Origin: Chryseobacterium sp. StRB126
GTDB lineage: Bacteria; Bacteroidota; Bacteroidia; Flavobacteriales; Weeksellaceae
NCBI RefSeq assembly: GCF_000829375.1
Contig: NZ_AP014624.1
Coordinates: 1,612,001-1,676,000 of the forward strand
DNA: 64,000 nucleotides
Direction: 5' to 3'
Shown one piece after another: positions 1-8,749 of the stretch (position 1 is its first letter; every line of letters starts with the position of its first letter). The notes below the pieces were generated by a model. That model made no database searches and was not told the DNA's origin. It worked only from the letters and a program-made list of their open reading frames with translations. Position numbers and translations under genes: made by a program.

Positions 1-31
1 ATTATCCTTCATCACTTATCATTAAAGTTCG

Positions 32-39
32 TATATTTG
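32..39 (+). promoter_or_regulatory. Candidate -7 promoter element of the M13 peptidase gene
   Basis: The octamer TATATTTG matches the Bacteroidota primary-sigma -7 consensus TAnnTTTG and lies 32 bases before the chosen ATG at 72. No convincing TTG at -33 is visible, but the window begins too close to be sure. Confidence 0.5.
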
Positions 40-71
40 ATAAGTTTGTGTACAATCAAAAATTATCTTTA

Positions 72-2168
72 ATGAAAAAGCTAAATATTGGTATACTTGC
101 CTTTTCGGGTATAGTATTGCTAAATTCGTGTGGTGCAGCAAAGACTGCAGGGACAGAGACAAAAACAGAGGCTACAGCAAAAGTTGCAACGCCGGCAAAA
201 GAAGAAATAAAGGAGGAGGGGATTAATCTATCTTATATGGATACAGGTGTCCGCCCACAGGATGACTTTTTTAGCTATGTGAACGGAAATTGGGTGAAAA
301 CTACACAGATTCCTTCAGATAAAGCCAATTGGGGATCTTTCAATGCTTTGAGAGAAAATGTAGATGATGCTTCATTGGATATTTTGAACAAAATCCTTAG
401 TGAAACATATCCTGCAGGTTCCGAAGGTCAGAAGATTCAGAGTCTTTATGCATCTTTTATGGATACAGCCAAAAGAAATACAGATGGATTAAGCCCTATC
501 AAAGCTGATCTTGCAAAAATTGATGCTATTAAAAGTCTCAATGATCTTCAAAAATACCTTTTAGAAGCTACAAAACTAGGAGATAACTCTTTCTACGGAT
601 GGAGAACAGGAGCAGATATGAAAAACTCTAAGATGAACGCTGTATATCTTGGAGGTCCGGATCTGGGGTTGGGAAGAGACTATTATCAGAAAGTAAACGA
701 AGCCAATACTAAAACATTAGGGCAATATCAGGCTTATGTAGGAAAATTATTCGGAGTTTTAGGATATAAAAATTCTGATCAGGCTGCACAAAATGTAGTA
801 GATTTTGAAAAGCAACTGGCGAACTACTTATTGACATTGGAGCAAAACAGAGATGCCAATTTGAGATATAACCCTAAAAACGTTTCGGAATTATCAGGTG
901 TGGTGAAAAACGTAGACCTAGCAAAATATCTTAAAGAAGCAGGAGTAAATACAGACAGAGTAATCATTGGAGAACTGAAATATTACCAGAACATGGATCA
1001 GTTCGTTACCCAGAAAAACTTACCTTTATTAAAAGACTATCTGAAATATCACCTGATTAACGGTAATGCCAGTAACCTTGATGAAAACCTTGAGCAGATC
1101 AGATTTGATTTCTATGCAAAAGATTTACAGGGTCAAAAAGAACAACGTCCTATGAACAAGAGAGGTTTAACTCTTGTAAACGGTGTTCTTGGTGAAGCTT
1201 TCGGGAAATTATATGTAGAAAAATACTTTACTCCGGAAGCCAAACAGCAAATGGAAACCTATATTGATTACCTTTTAAAATCATTTAAAACCCATATCAC
1301 GAATATCGATTGGATGTCTCCTGAAACAAAAGTAAAAGCTCAGGAAAAACTATCCAAATTCACAGTGAAAATTGCATATCCGGATAAATGGAAAGACTAT
1401 AGTCAGTTAAAAGTAGAATCTCCAAAACAAGGCGGATCATTATATGCAAACCTGCAGAATGTATCAGCTTGGCAATATCAGAGAAATCTGGATAAAGTAG
1501 GAAAACCGGTTGATAAAACGGAATGGGGAATGTCTCCACAAACAGTAAATGCTTATTATAGCGGATCAAACAACGAAATCGTATTCCCTGCCGCAATCCT
1601 TCAGCCTCCTTTCTACAACCCTAAGGCAGATGCAGCCGTAAACTTCGGTGGGATTGGAGCTGTAATCGGTCACGAGATCTCTCACGGTTTTGATGACAGT
1701 GGTTCCCGTTTTGATGGTGATGGAAACCTTAACAATTGGTGGACGGATGCTGATCGTAAGAACTTTGATGCAAAAGTGGCTCAGTTAGCCGCTCAGTACA
1801 GTGCTTACGAACCAGTAAAAGGAAGTTTTGTGAACGGTAAATTTACAAGTGGAGAAAATATTGGTGACTTAGGAGGGGTAGCAGTAGCTTACGATGCCCT
1901 TCAGATGTACCTTAAAGATAAAGGAAACCCAGGAAAGATCAGTGGATTCACTCAGGATCAGAGATTCTTCATGAGCTGGGCTACCGTTTGGAGAACAAAA
2001 GCAACCAATGAATATATGATTAACCAGGTGAAAACAGATCCGCATTCTCCGGGAATGTACAGGGCTTTCGGTCCATTGGTGAATCAGGATTCATTCATCA
2101 AAGCATTTGATATTAAATCGGGAGATAAAATGTACAAAGCTCCTGAGGAAAGAATAAAAATTTGGTAA
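72..2168 (+). CDS. M13 family zinc metallopeptidase (neprilysin/PepO-like), lipoprotein
   Basis: Zinc endopeptidase of the M13 (neprilysin) family that cleaves small peptides, expected to be anchored in the cell envelope. The product is 698 residues, normal for bacterial PepO-type enzymes. The ATG at 72 is preferred over an in-frame GTG at 48 because it gives a clean lipoprotein signal (MKK, hydrophobic stretch, LNSC lipobox) followed by an Ala/Lys/Thr-rich linker. The zinc motif HEISH lies near residues 534-538, and the third zinc ligand with its supporting Asp is in GENIGDLGG near 594-602. The N-terminal M13 domain starts at about residue 58 (DDFFSYVNGNW). A strong hairpin terminator follows immediately. 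The sequence looks intact; only the physiological substrate is unknown. Confidence 0.93.
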   Translation: MKKLNIGILAFSGIVLLNSCGAAKTAGTETKTEATAKVATPAKEEIKEEGINLSYMDTGVRPQDDFFSYVNGNWVKTTQIPSDKANWGSFNALRENVDDASLDILNKILSETYPAGSEGQKIQSLYASFMDTAKRNTDGLSPIKADLAKIDAIKSLNDLQKYLLEATKLGDNSFYGWRTGADMKNSKMNAVYLGGPDLGLGRDYYQKVNEANTKTLGQYQAYVGKLFGVLGYKNSDQAAQNVVDFEKQLANYLLTLEQNRDANLRYNPKNVSELSGVVKNVDLAKYLKEAGVNTDRVIIGELKYYQNMDQFVTQKNLPLLKDYLKYHLINGNASNLDENLEQIRFDFYAKDLQGQKEQRPMNKRGLTLVNGVLGEAFGKLYVEKYFTPEAKQQMETYIDYLLKSFKTHITNIDWMSPETKVKAQEKLSKFTVKIAYPDKWKDYSQLKVESPKQGGSLYANLQNVSAWQYQRNLDKVGKPVDKTEWGMSPQTVNAYYSGSNNEIVFPAAILQPPFYNPKADAAVNFGGIGAVIGHEISHGFDDSGSRFDGDGNLNNWWTDADRKNFDAKVAQLAAQYSAYEPVKGSFVNGKFTSGENIGDLGGVAVAYDALQMYLKDKGNPGKISGFTQDQRFFMSWATVWRTKATNEYMINQVKTDPHSPGMYRAFGPLVNQDSFIKAFDIKSGDKMYKAPEERIKIW

Positions 2169-2194
2169 GAGTACCAAAAATATTGTTAGACAAG

Positions 2195-2230
2195 AAAGCA
2201 TCCATCTCAATACGAGATGGATGCTTTTTT
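2195..2230. terminator. Bidirectional rho-independent terminator
   Basis: A 14-bp perfect stem (AAAGCATCCATCTC paired with GAGATGGATGCTTT) around a 5-base loop is followed by a T-run on the plus strand and preceded by A's. It lies between converging genes and can serve both the M13 peptidase and the minus-strand gene ending at 2229. Confidence 0.85.
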
Positions 2231-3275
2231 AATAGGCTTTCTTATAATTCCGTATAACAAACTTTATTCCGGTTTCTATAATATCGCCCATCGTTTTGCA
2301 ATACTTGAAATTGACATCGTAGGTAAGTTTCTGCAATGCTGTTTTTAACTCAGTAACATTGGCTTCCGGTGCAATATTGTCTTTTTTCATAATAGAAATG
2401 AGTTCATCAAATCTATTTTGGCTACTGGTTACTCTTTTTACAATTTGTGAGCGTACTTCCTTACGATATTGTTCTACAGAATTCGGTTTTAGTTTTTCCA
2501 GTACCATAGTAACCATCGGGTTGTTTTCTTTGAAATACTGAGGGAGATAAACTTTCAGATTCCCCTCGTAGCTTTGCTGATCAAAATCGATAGGGCGAAT
2601 TCTGTAAATAACCTGGTCAAAATCGTGTATAGGAATAACAACATAATTATAAGAGCGCATGTCACCAAGCAGCCCAATGAGACAGCGTTCATTGAACTTC
2701 ACAAATTCCTTGGAAATCTGTGCCTTTTCCTGTTCTGTACAATTGGACATATGTTTCTGAATAAATACATCTCCGGGAATTCCTAAGATATGTTCTTCTA
2801 TTAAAGTATTTTTGTAAATCAGAAAGTTAATCCGGTTGGGAGAAAGCAGGTCTTCCAATTCCAGTCCATATATACGGGAAGCATCAGCTTGTTTAATATA
2901 GAAATTAGTATAATTGTCATTCAGGATATTTCTTACCCGAATTCTAAAAGGTTTAGAATTTCCGAAGGTACAGAAGTCAATGGTATCCACTGTCAGGTAG
3001 GGTAAAGTAGCTTCATCTCCGTCAGAATGAAGGAGGGTGTAAATCTTATTTAGATTAGCCTCTATTTCTTTAAACTCAAATTCAGGATACAGTACACCCA
3101 GCCATAAAGTATCTTTACCTTCTTTATCCAGAATACGTACACTGTCACTGAATCTTAACAGGTCTTCATACAGAAACCGGATTTTGGTAGTTCTGTTGTG
3201 TTTTTCCAAATACTGCTGTAATGCTTCCGAAACAGGATATATTGGTTTTCTGAATGCTATCTTTACATCTTTCAT
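2229..3275 (-). CDS. Conserved hypothetical protein, possible kinase-like fold
   Basis: A 348-residue soluble protein with no signal peptide or membrane segment, and not assigned to a family with certainty. In the middle (about residues 200-240) the order is LLGDMRSYNYVVIPI, then DQVIYRIRPIDFDQQSY. The pairing of an Asp-containing loop with a later IDFDQ resembles the catalytic and metal-binding loops of kinase-like (HipA/PI3K-type) folds, but no clear nucleotide-binding glycine loop is seen, so this is only a suggestion. The C-terminal 90 residues are helical and charged. It is divergent from tssB across a 350-bp AT-rich gap. A link to the T6SS is possible but unsupported. Confidence 0.6.
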   Translation of the reverse strand: MKDVKIAFRKPIYPVSEALQQYLEKHNRTTKIRFLYEDLLRFSDSVRILDKEGKDTLWLGVLYPEFEFKEIEANLNKIYTLLHSDGDEATLPYLTVDTIDFCTFGNSKPFRIRVRNILNDNYTNFYIKQADASRIYGLELEDLLSPNRINFLIYKNTLIEEHILGIPGDVFIQKHMSNCTEQEKAQISKEFVKFNERCLIGLLGDMRSYNYVVIPIHDFDQVIYRIRPIDFDQQSYEGNLKVYLPQYFKENNPMVTMVLEKLKPNSVEQYRKEVRSQIVKRVTSSQNRFDELISIMKKDNIAPEANVTELKTALQKLTYDVNFKYCKTMGDIIETGIKFVIRNYKKAY

Positions 3276-3628
3276 CGCTCTGTTTACTTTATCTAAATAT
3301 AAAGAATATTTTTCCTCACGTCAGAGAAATTCCTATTTCATACATATTTGTTGCATTTTTATAAATGCAAAATCTACCCGGATTTTATTTTATTTCTCTA
3401 TGGTTTATTTTATTTATTTTTTCATAGCTTAGTGACATCGTAAAATGGTGATTTTATGCTAAATAAATATAGATAAATTTAAATAATTTAAGAAAAATCT
3501 TGACAAAATTTTGTATGTTACAGTTTTTTTTTAAATTTAAACGTTGGATTTGTAATTTATTTGATTCATATGTAAATTACTAAAAGACAGATCCAAACCA
3601 AAATAGTAAATCTCAAAATAATAATAAT
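3276..3628. other. AT-rich divergent intergenic region upstream of tssB
   Basis: About 350 bases, very AT-rich, separating the minus-strand hypothetical gene from tssB. It must hold the tssBC promoter. No clear TAnnTTTG with a matching -33 element could be fixed. TTGACAAAATTTTG at about 3500-3513 is a weak candidate. Short open frames here look spurious. Confidence 0.4.
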
Positions 3629-4075
3629 ATGGCAATGTTTAATTATGGTGTTGGCGGAAACGAGGTAAAAGTAGACGCTAATGAAGCTATTCAGGAAATA
3701 CAGGAAAATAAATCACTGATAGTAAGCCAGCTTACAACAGACGAATCTTATACCCCTGAAATTGTAACAGGATTAAAAACAGTGGAAGATGTGTTCAAAC
3801 ATTTTCAGCCTTCTGTATCCGTACAGCACGAAACAGAAGATGGAGGAGTGGTTGATGAAGAATTCCGTTTTCAAAATCTTGGAGACTTTACTCCTAAAAG
3901 CCTTACTCAGAAATCAGACTATCTTCAGCAGCTGAGCATGGAACAGGAGCAGTACAACAAAATTGTACGTCAGTTGAAAACTAATAAAATTCTTCGTAAT
4001 ATGCTGGAGAACGACCAAACAAGAACGGCGTTCATTGAAGTATTGAAAGAAGTAGCACAAGAACTTGAAAAATAA
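3629..4075 (+). CDS. tssB: T6SS contractile sheath small subunit TssB (Bacteroidota type)
   Basis: Small subunit of the type VI secretion contractile sheath, which pairs with TssC to form the tubule that propels the Hcp tube across the envelope. The product is 148 residues, close to usual TssB size, acidic and without a signal. The C-terminal half (PKSLTQKSDYLQQLSMEQEQ, then VRQLKTNKILRNMLEN) is predicted helical and matches the sheath small-subunit arrangement. Only 20 bases separate it from tssC, so the two are co-transcribed, as is usual for TssB/TssC. Assignment rests on the pairing with a recognisable DUF5458-type TssC and on family resemblance. Other structural genes (membrane complex, baseplate, ClpV) are not in this window. 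Confidence 0.85.
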   Translation: MAMFNYGVGGNEVKVDANEAIQEIQENKSLIVSQLTTDESYTPEIVTGLKTVEDVFKHFQPSVSVQHETEDGGVVDEEFRFQNLGDFTPKSLTQKSDYLQQLSMEQEQYNKIVRQLKTNKILRNMLENDQTRTAFIEVLKEVAQELEK

Positions 4076-4095
4076 TTAAAGACTTACATTAAATC

Positions 4096-5460
4096 ATGGA
4101 TAGCAAATTACAGGCGCAAGAAAGCCAGCAGCAGGGACAGCAGCAGCAACACTCAGGGCAGCCGAAGGGCAACCCGCTTGCTGAGCTCAATAAAATGGGA
4201 GGTTTTGGCTTTGTTGAATCCGTTGTAGACGGTATCGCCAATATGAACCCTACTAGAAAAGCAAGGAAAGAAATTTTCCTTAACGATAATAATAAATCAG
4301 ACGAAAGAAAAGAACTTCTTCAGAAGATCAATCTTTGGGTAAGCCTTTTAGAAGGTAGCGAATCTGCAGATAAAATGGCCGATACTTGCAAAACCAAAGC
4401 ACAACAAGCTGATCAGAACTTAAAGAAAAACCTAAAAAATACACTGGATGCAGTTCGTCTGTTGGAAACCAACTACAGAACTGTAGCTCAATTCTACAAA
4501 AATACAGAATTGGATAAAGTGGATAACGTAAGTATTGTTAATGCAAGCCTGGATCAGGTTTCAGACCTTGACAATCCTTTATTCATTGATGCTATTTCTG
4601 AAGAATTCAAAAATTACTACGACCGTTTAGACCTTAGAGATAATTATTCAATCCTTGCCATCCCTGGATATTTAGGATCCAATAAAGTTATTGAAAAGTG
4701 GGCTAAAATCTGTAACGAAAACAAAGTTATGATGGTTACAGATTTTGCGAACCTTGATAAGCCGGATGACGTAGTAGACTTATTCCATTCTGCCAATCTT
4801 ACAGGGGGTGAACTTCACAGAAGTAACGTGATCATGACTTGTAACTGGTTAGTAGGCCGTGGAAAAGCTGAAGAAGTAGGAGAAGAAGAAAACGTAGAAC
4901 TTCCACCTTCCACTTCATTAGCAGGAAAAATCCATAAAACACTGATGTCTCAGGTAGCAGCAGGTAAAAAACATGGTAATATCAACGAAGTAGACGCTGT
5001 AAAATTCGAATTGAAGAAAAGTGAAATTTCTCAGTTAGAAAAAATGGGTCTTGTACCAATGGTTAACGAATACGGTAAAATTATGGCTTTCTCTGCGAAG
5101 ACATTATTTACAGGAGATAACATCGGTCTTCAGACCTATTCAGTAGTACGTGTATTCGACTATGTAACTAAAGTATTACTAGACTTCCTAAACAGAAGAG
5201 CCTTTGAAAACTGGAATGCTAAAAACGAAGACGATTTGAGAAGACAAATTGTGACGTTCCTTGATAATATCAAAGGACCGGACAAATTGATTGAAAAGTT
5301 CAAGATCGTTCGTTTCGAACAGGATAGAGTAAACAAAGACAGAGTATGGCTAGACATCCGTATGACCCCTTATTTCCCTACAAAAAGTTTCGTTATTAAA
5401 CTTGACGGACACAAAGGAGATGATGGTAACGAATGGGATGCAGAATACGCTCAGGAATAA
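4096..5460 (+). CDS. tssC: T6SS contractile sheath large subunit TssC (DUF5458 family)
   Basis: Large subunit of the T6SS sheath in Bacteroidota (T6SS subtype iii), 454 residues, usual for the family. The N-terminus is Gln-rich (residues 4-21) and disordered-looking, followed by ELNKMGGFGFVES and a long helical section. The core contains RLDLRDNYSILAIPGYLGSN at about 175-195, and the C-terminal part (RAFENWNAKNEDDLRRQI, then VWLDIRMTPYFPTKSFVIKL) is the conserved end that interlocks with TssB. It lies directly behind tssB and before a strong terminator, so the sheath operon has just these two genes here. Cytoplasmic. Confidence 0.9.
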   Translation: MDSKLQAQESQQQGQQQQHSGQPKGNPLAELNKMGGFGFVESVVDGIANMNPTRKARKEIFLNDNNKSDERKELLQKINLWVSLLEGSESADKMADTCKTKAQQADQNLKKNLKNTLDAVRLLETNYRTVAQFYKNTELDKVDNVSIVNASLDQVSDLDNPLFIDAISEEFKNYYDRLDLRDNYSILAIPGYLGSNKVIEKWAKICNENKVMMVTDFANLDKPDDVVDLFHSANLTGGELHRSNVIMTCNWLVGRGKAEEVGEEENVELPPSTSLAGKIHKTLMSQVAAGKKHGNINEVDAVKFELKKSEISQLEKMGLVPMVNEYGKIMAFSAKTLFTGDNIGLQTYSVVRVFDYVTKVLLDFLNRRAFENWNAKNEDDLRRQIVTFLDNIKGPDKLIEKFKIVRFEQDRVNKDRVWLDIRMTPYFPTKSFVIKLDGHKGDDGNEWDAEYAQE

Positions 5461-5484
5461 TAACACCTTATTTTTAATAATAAA

Positions 5485-5514
5485 GACCGATGCATTTTTT
5501 ACATCGGTTTTTTT
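5485..5514 (+). terminator. Rho-independent terminator after tssC
   Basis: Stem ACCGATG/CATCGGT around a T-rich loop, followed by a run of T. It closes the tssB-tssC unit. Confidence 0.8.
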
Positions 5515-5526
5515 CTACCAATATCT

Positions 5527-5994
5527 ATGAATATTAAAATGAATATTAAACTTGCCATTGGTTTGCCTGTATTGTTAATAGGTTTATTGGCAAGCTGTGA
5601 AAAAAAATACCAAAGCCCGGGCCAGTATGAAGAAGACCTTTTTGCAGATGAACGTCAGGAAGGGAAGGCTTATATCATGGACGAAGAAGAATGTTTCGAT
5701 GGCAGTGAATTGGTTCTGGCAAGCTCAGAAGTAAAGCTTGCAGACAGTTCGAAAGGCCGTGGAAAAACATTTTTTCTTTATAAAGTAAGATCCGGAAAAG
5801 TGTTGAAAACGGTAAGAGATTCCGCTTTGGATTTGCCGATGATGTTTTTATCTCCTCACAAGTTAAAGCTGAAAGAAGATTCCATGTACTTATACCTTAA
5901 AAAATTGGATGGATATCGTTTTATAGCTAAAGAAAGAAATCTGAAATATCAGTGGTTAAGGGGAGCCTCGGTATATTCAGTGAAGAAAAAATAA
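5527..5994 (+). CDS. Small hypothetical lipoprotein
   Basis: A 155-residue protein with a lipoprotein signal: basic start, hydrophobic IGLPVLLIGLLAS and Cys at about residue 24 (LLASCEKK). The start at 5527 or the in-frame ATG at 5542 both keep the signal; the latter gives a more usual length. The mature part is rich in charged residues with a KVRSGK...DLPMMFLSPHKLKL stretch that suggests a small beta-domain. It lies just behind the tssC terminator but seems to be transcribed on its own. No family was recognised. Confidence 0.65.
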   Translation: MNIKMNIKLAIGLPVLLIGLLASCEKKYQSPGQYEEDLFADERQEGKAYIMDEEECFDGSELVLASSEVKLADSSKGRGKTFFLYKVRSGKVLKTVRDSALDLPMMFLSPHKLKLKEDSMYLYLKKLDGYRFIAKERNLKYQWLRGASVYSVKKK

Positions 5995-6002
5995 AATAAA
6001 CC

Positions 6003-6010
6003 TATCTTTG
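6003..6010 (+). promoter_or_regulatory. Candidate -7 promoter element of mutY
   Basis: TATCTTTG fits TAnnTTTG and lies 66 bases upstream of the TTG start of mutY. No good -33 TTG is visible at the expected spacing. Confidence 0.5.
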
Positions 6011-6075
6011 CAGCCGTAAATAATGTGCAGAATGAAGAGTTAAAAGTCTCTTCAAAGATTTAAACAGTTTGGTTT

Positions 6076-7110
6076 TTGGAAAAGAATAATACAGCCTCAG
6101 ATCTTCTTCATATAGGAAACAGGCTTTTGGAATGGTATAGAAATAATGCAAGAGATCTGCCTTTCAGACAGACAAAAGATCCTTATAAAATCTGGATCTG
6201 TGAAATTGTATTTCAGCAGACAAGAATCAGTCAGGGGCTTAATCACTACAATAATTTCATTAAAAGATTTCCGGAGGTAAAAACCTTGGCCGAAGCTGAG
6301 GAAAATGAAGTTTTGCTCTATTGGAAAGGCTTAGGTTATTATTCCAGAGCGATCAATATTCATAAAGCTGCCCAGCAAATTATGAATGATTATCATGGGA
6401 TATTTCCGAGCCAGTATGATGAAATTTTAAAACTGAAAGGAATTGGAAAGTATACAGCTGCAGCCATTTCAAGCATCTGTTTTGGCGGCAAGCTCCCGGC
6501 GGTAGACGGAAATTTTTACAGGGTTCTCAGCCGTTTGTTTGCAGATGATTTTGATATTTCAAACTCAAGGGCATTCACCTACTTTTCAGAACTGGCAACT
6601 CTTGTAATGCCGGATAACGTTGGAGATTTCAATCAGGCGATGATGGATATCGGTTCAGAGATCTGTAAACCCAAAAATCCATTGTGTGGAGAATGTCCGA
6701 TTAATGAAGACTGCCTTGCTTTTTCTCTTCAAAAAATAGCAGATTATCCTGTTAAAACAAAAAAAGTAAAGGCTGAAGATCTTTCTTTAACCTATTATTT
6801 TGTTCACAGAAATGGAAAATTTCTAATCCGTCAGCGAAAAGATGACTTTATCTGGAAAAAATTATTCGAGTTCCCAATTTCTGTTTCTTCTGAAATGGAA
6901 ACTTTTATTATAGGCTCGAAAACAGTTAACCATAAACTGACACACAAGAATTTAAGCATTGAAATATTTAAGGTTGAGGTATCTTCAGAAGAGATCTGGA
7001 ATCGTTTTATTGCTGAAAATCAATACCAGATTACGGATGTTGAGGAGTCTCACGAAAAATCCTTTCCGAAGCCTCTGGAAAATTACATTCAAAACTCATT
7101 GAAAGACTGA
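6076..7110 (+). CDS. mutY: A/G-specific adenine DNA glycosylase MutY
   Basis: Removes adenine mispaired with 8-oxoguanine, the base-excision step that prevents G:C to T:A changes. The product is 344 residues, typical of MutY. The catalytic Glu is in CEIVFQQTR (E43), the helix-hairpin-helix is LKGIGKYTAAA (about 120-130), and the catalytic Asp is in AVDGNFYRV (D144). The iron-sulfur cluster is C-X6-C-X2-C-X5-C at 197, 204, 207 and 213. The C-terminal NUDIX-like 8-oxoG recognition domain follows from about 230. The only start that keeps the N-terminal helix is a TTG at 6076. The downstream neighbour is gldD, as in other Flavobacteriia, but ssb and gldE, which often sit between them, are absent here. 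Confidence 0.95.
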   Translation: MEKNNTASDLLHIGNRLLEWYRNNARDLPFRQTKDPYKIWICEIVFQQTRISQGLNHYNNFIKRFPEVKTLAEAEENEVLLYWKGLGYYSRAINIHKAAQQIMNDYHGIFPSQYDEILKLKGIGKYTAAAISSICFGGKLPAVDGNFYRVLSRLFADDFDISNSRAFTYFSELATLVMPDNVGDFNQAMMDIGSEICKPKNPLCGECPINEDCLAFSLQKIADYPVKTKKVKAEDLSLTYYFVHRNGKFLIRQRKDDFIWKKLFEFPISVSSEMETFIIGSKTVNHKLTHKNLSIEIFKVEVSSEEIWNRFIAENQYQITDVEESHEKSFPKPLENYIQNSLKD

Positions 7111-7142
7111 AATTTGTCTTCCGAAATCTGAAATCTAATTTG

Positions 7143-7150
7143 TACTTTTG
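7143..7150 (+). promoter_or_regulatory. Candidate -7 element directly before gldD
   Basis: TACTTTTG (TAnnTTTG) ends four bases before the gldD ATG at 7155. If used, the transcript would start at or next to the ATG and be leaderless or nearly so. Confidence 0.5.
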
Positions 7151-7154
7151 CAAA

Positions 7155-7712
7155 ATGATTAAAAAAGTCATTTTTATTTTTGTATCACTGCTTTTAATTT
7201 CCTGTGGAAAAGATCCGGTTCCGAAACCGTACGGAGAACTGCGTCTGGAATATCCGACACCGAAATACCAGAAGTTTGAAAACAACTGTGCCTATACTTT
7301 TGAGTATTCGGATTTTGCCAATATTACAGCGGCGAAAAAACCTTGCTGGTATTATCTGAACTATCCGAAGATGAAGGCTAAGGTTTTCGTAACCTATTAT
7401 CCGATACAGAATGACTTTGCTCAACACATCAAAGAAGCAGAAAAAATGGTATACGAACATACCATCAAAGCCAGTTCTATAGACACTAAATCCTTTGAAT
7501 ACCCTGAAAAAAAGGTATACGGGAATTTTTATGAACTGAAAGGACAGAGTGCTTCCAATCTTCAATTTTACGTTACAGACAGCACGAAGCACTTCGTGAC
7601 TGCTTACTTATACTTTAATACGAGACCGAAACCGGACTCTCTGGCTCCCGCAGTAAACTATATCAAAAACGATATGAAACACATGCTGGATTCTTTTGAA
7701 TGGAAAAAATAA
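7155..7712 (+). CDS. gldD: Gliding motility lipoprotein GldD
   Basis: GldD is a lipoprotein needed for gliding and type IX secretion in Flavobacteriia. The product is 185 residues. The ATG at 7155 is chosen because it starts directly with the lipoprotein signal (MIKKVIFIFVSLLLISC, Cys 17); the upstream in-frame TTG at 7140 adds five unlikely residues. The conserved mature start P-KPYGELRLEYP, the KFENNCAYTFEYSDFA segment and the closing HMLDSFEWKK match GldD as remembered from Flavobacterium. The PfkB gene follows after 27 bases. The presence of gldD fits the T9SS-sorted protein at 41 kb. Whether the strain glides cannot be told from this window. Confidence 0.9.
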   Translation: MIKKVIFIFVSLLLISCGKDPVPKPYGELRLEYPTPKYQKFENNCAYTFEYSDFANITAAKKPCWYYLNYPKMKAKVFVTYYPIQNDFAQHIKEAEKMVYEHTIKASSIDTKSFEYPEKKVYGNFYELKGQSASNLQFYVTDSTKHFVTAYLYFNTRPKPDSLAPAVNYIKNDMKHMLDSFEWKK

Positions 7713-7739
7713 TTACTTTTAATATACATTGAAAAATAT

Positions 7740-8663
7740 ATGAAACTTTTAGTTGTAGGAAGTGTTGCATTTGATGCAATTGAAACACCATTTGGTAAAA
7801 CGGACAAAATTTTAGGCGGAGCTGCTACTTATATTGGGATCACTTCATCTATTTTAGGCGTTAAATCCGGTATTGTTTCTGTAGTAGGAGGAGACTTTCC
7901 ACAGGAACACCTTGATATGTTTACAAACAGAGAAATAAATATCGAAGGAATTGAAATTGTAAAAGAAGGAAAAACATTCTTCTGGTCAGGAAAATATCAT
8001 AATGATTTGAATACCAGAGATACTTTGGCTACAGAAGTAAACGTATTAGAGAATTTCGATCCTAAAATCCCTGATTCAATGCAGGATGCTGAAATTTTAT
8101 TACTTGGAAACCTACACCCTGGAGTTCAGTTATCCGTATTGGAAAAAATGAACAATCGTCCTAAACTTGTGATCCTTGATACCATGAACTTTTGGATGGA
8201 TTGTGCGTTGGATATTCTGATGGATATGATTGCTAAAACAGATGTAATTACCATCAATGACGAAGAAGCAAGACAACTTTCAGGAGAATATTCTTTAGTA
8301 AAAGCTGCTAAAAAGATCCACACAATGGGGCCGGAATATGTTATCATCAAGAAAGGAGAGCACGGAGCTTTACTTTTCCATGACAATAAGGTATTTGCAA
8401 TCCCTGCACTTCCATTAGAAGATGTTTTCGATCCAACAGGAGCCGGAGATACTTTTGCTGGAGGTTTTGCAGCCTACCTTGCTAAAAAAGGAAAAATTGA
8501 TTTCGAAACTATGAAATCTGCATTAATCGTAGGATCTGCTATGGCATCATTCACTGTAGAAAAATTCGGAACAGAAAGAATTCAGGAAGTAAATGAGTCA
8601 GATATGTTCAACAGATTGAGACAATTTAAAGAATTGACGACATTTGATGTTGAACTGCAGTAA
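7740..8663 (+). CDS. PfkB-family carbohydrate/nucleoside kinase
   Basis: ATP-dependent kinase of the ribokinase/PfkB family, 307 residues, cytoplasmic. The N-terminal substrate-binding GG is in KILGGAATYIG (about 23-33). The C-terminal signature DPTGAGDTFAGG carries the catalytic base Asp at about residue 237, followed by the closing helix with SAMASFTVEKFG. The PfkB family phosphorylates sugars, nucleosides or related compounds; the exact substrate cannot be read from the sequence. It lies 27 bases behind gldD and is probably co-transcribed with it. Confidence 0.9.
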   Translation: MKLLVVGSVAFDAIETPFGKTDKILGGAATYIGITSSILGVKSGIVSVVGGDFPQEHLDMFTNREINIEGIEIVKEGKTFFWSGKYHNDLNTRDTLATEVNVLENFDPKIPDSMQDAEILLLGNLHPGVQLSVLEKMNNRPKLVILDTMNFWMDCALDILMDMIAKTDVITINDEEARQLSGEYSLVKAAKKIHTMGPEYVIIKKGEHGALLFHDNKVFAIPALPLEDVFDPTGAGDTFAGGFAAYLAKKGKIDFETMKSALIVGSAMASFTVEKFGTERIQEVNESDMFNRLRQFKELTTFDVELQ

Positions 8664-8697
8664 ATAAGTCTTTTTAAGAAATATTTATAATAAAAAA

Positions 8698-8729
8698 TTG
8701 AGTGAAATTCGTTAAGAATTCTAAATTTG
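8698..8729 (+). promoter_or_regulatory. Promoter of the SurA-like gene (-33 TTG, -7 TAAATTTG)
   Basis: TTG at 8698-8700 and TAAATTTG at 8722-8729 are separated by 21 bases, a good match to the Bacteroidota primary promoter. The ATG follows 20 bases after the -7 box. Confidence 0.6.
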
Positions 8730-8749
8730 CAACTTGTTAAAATAGTAAA

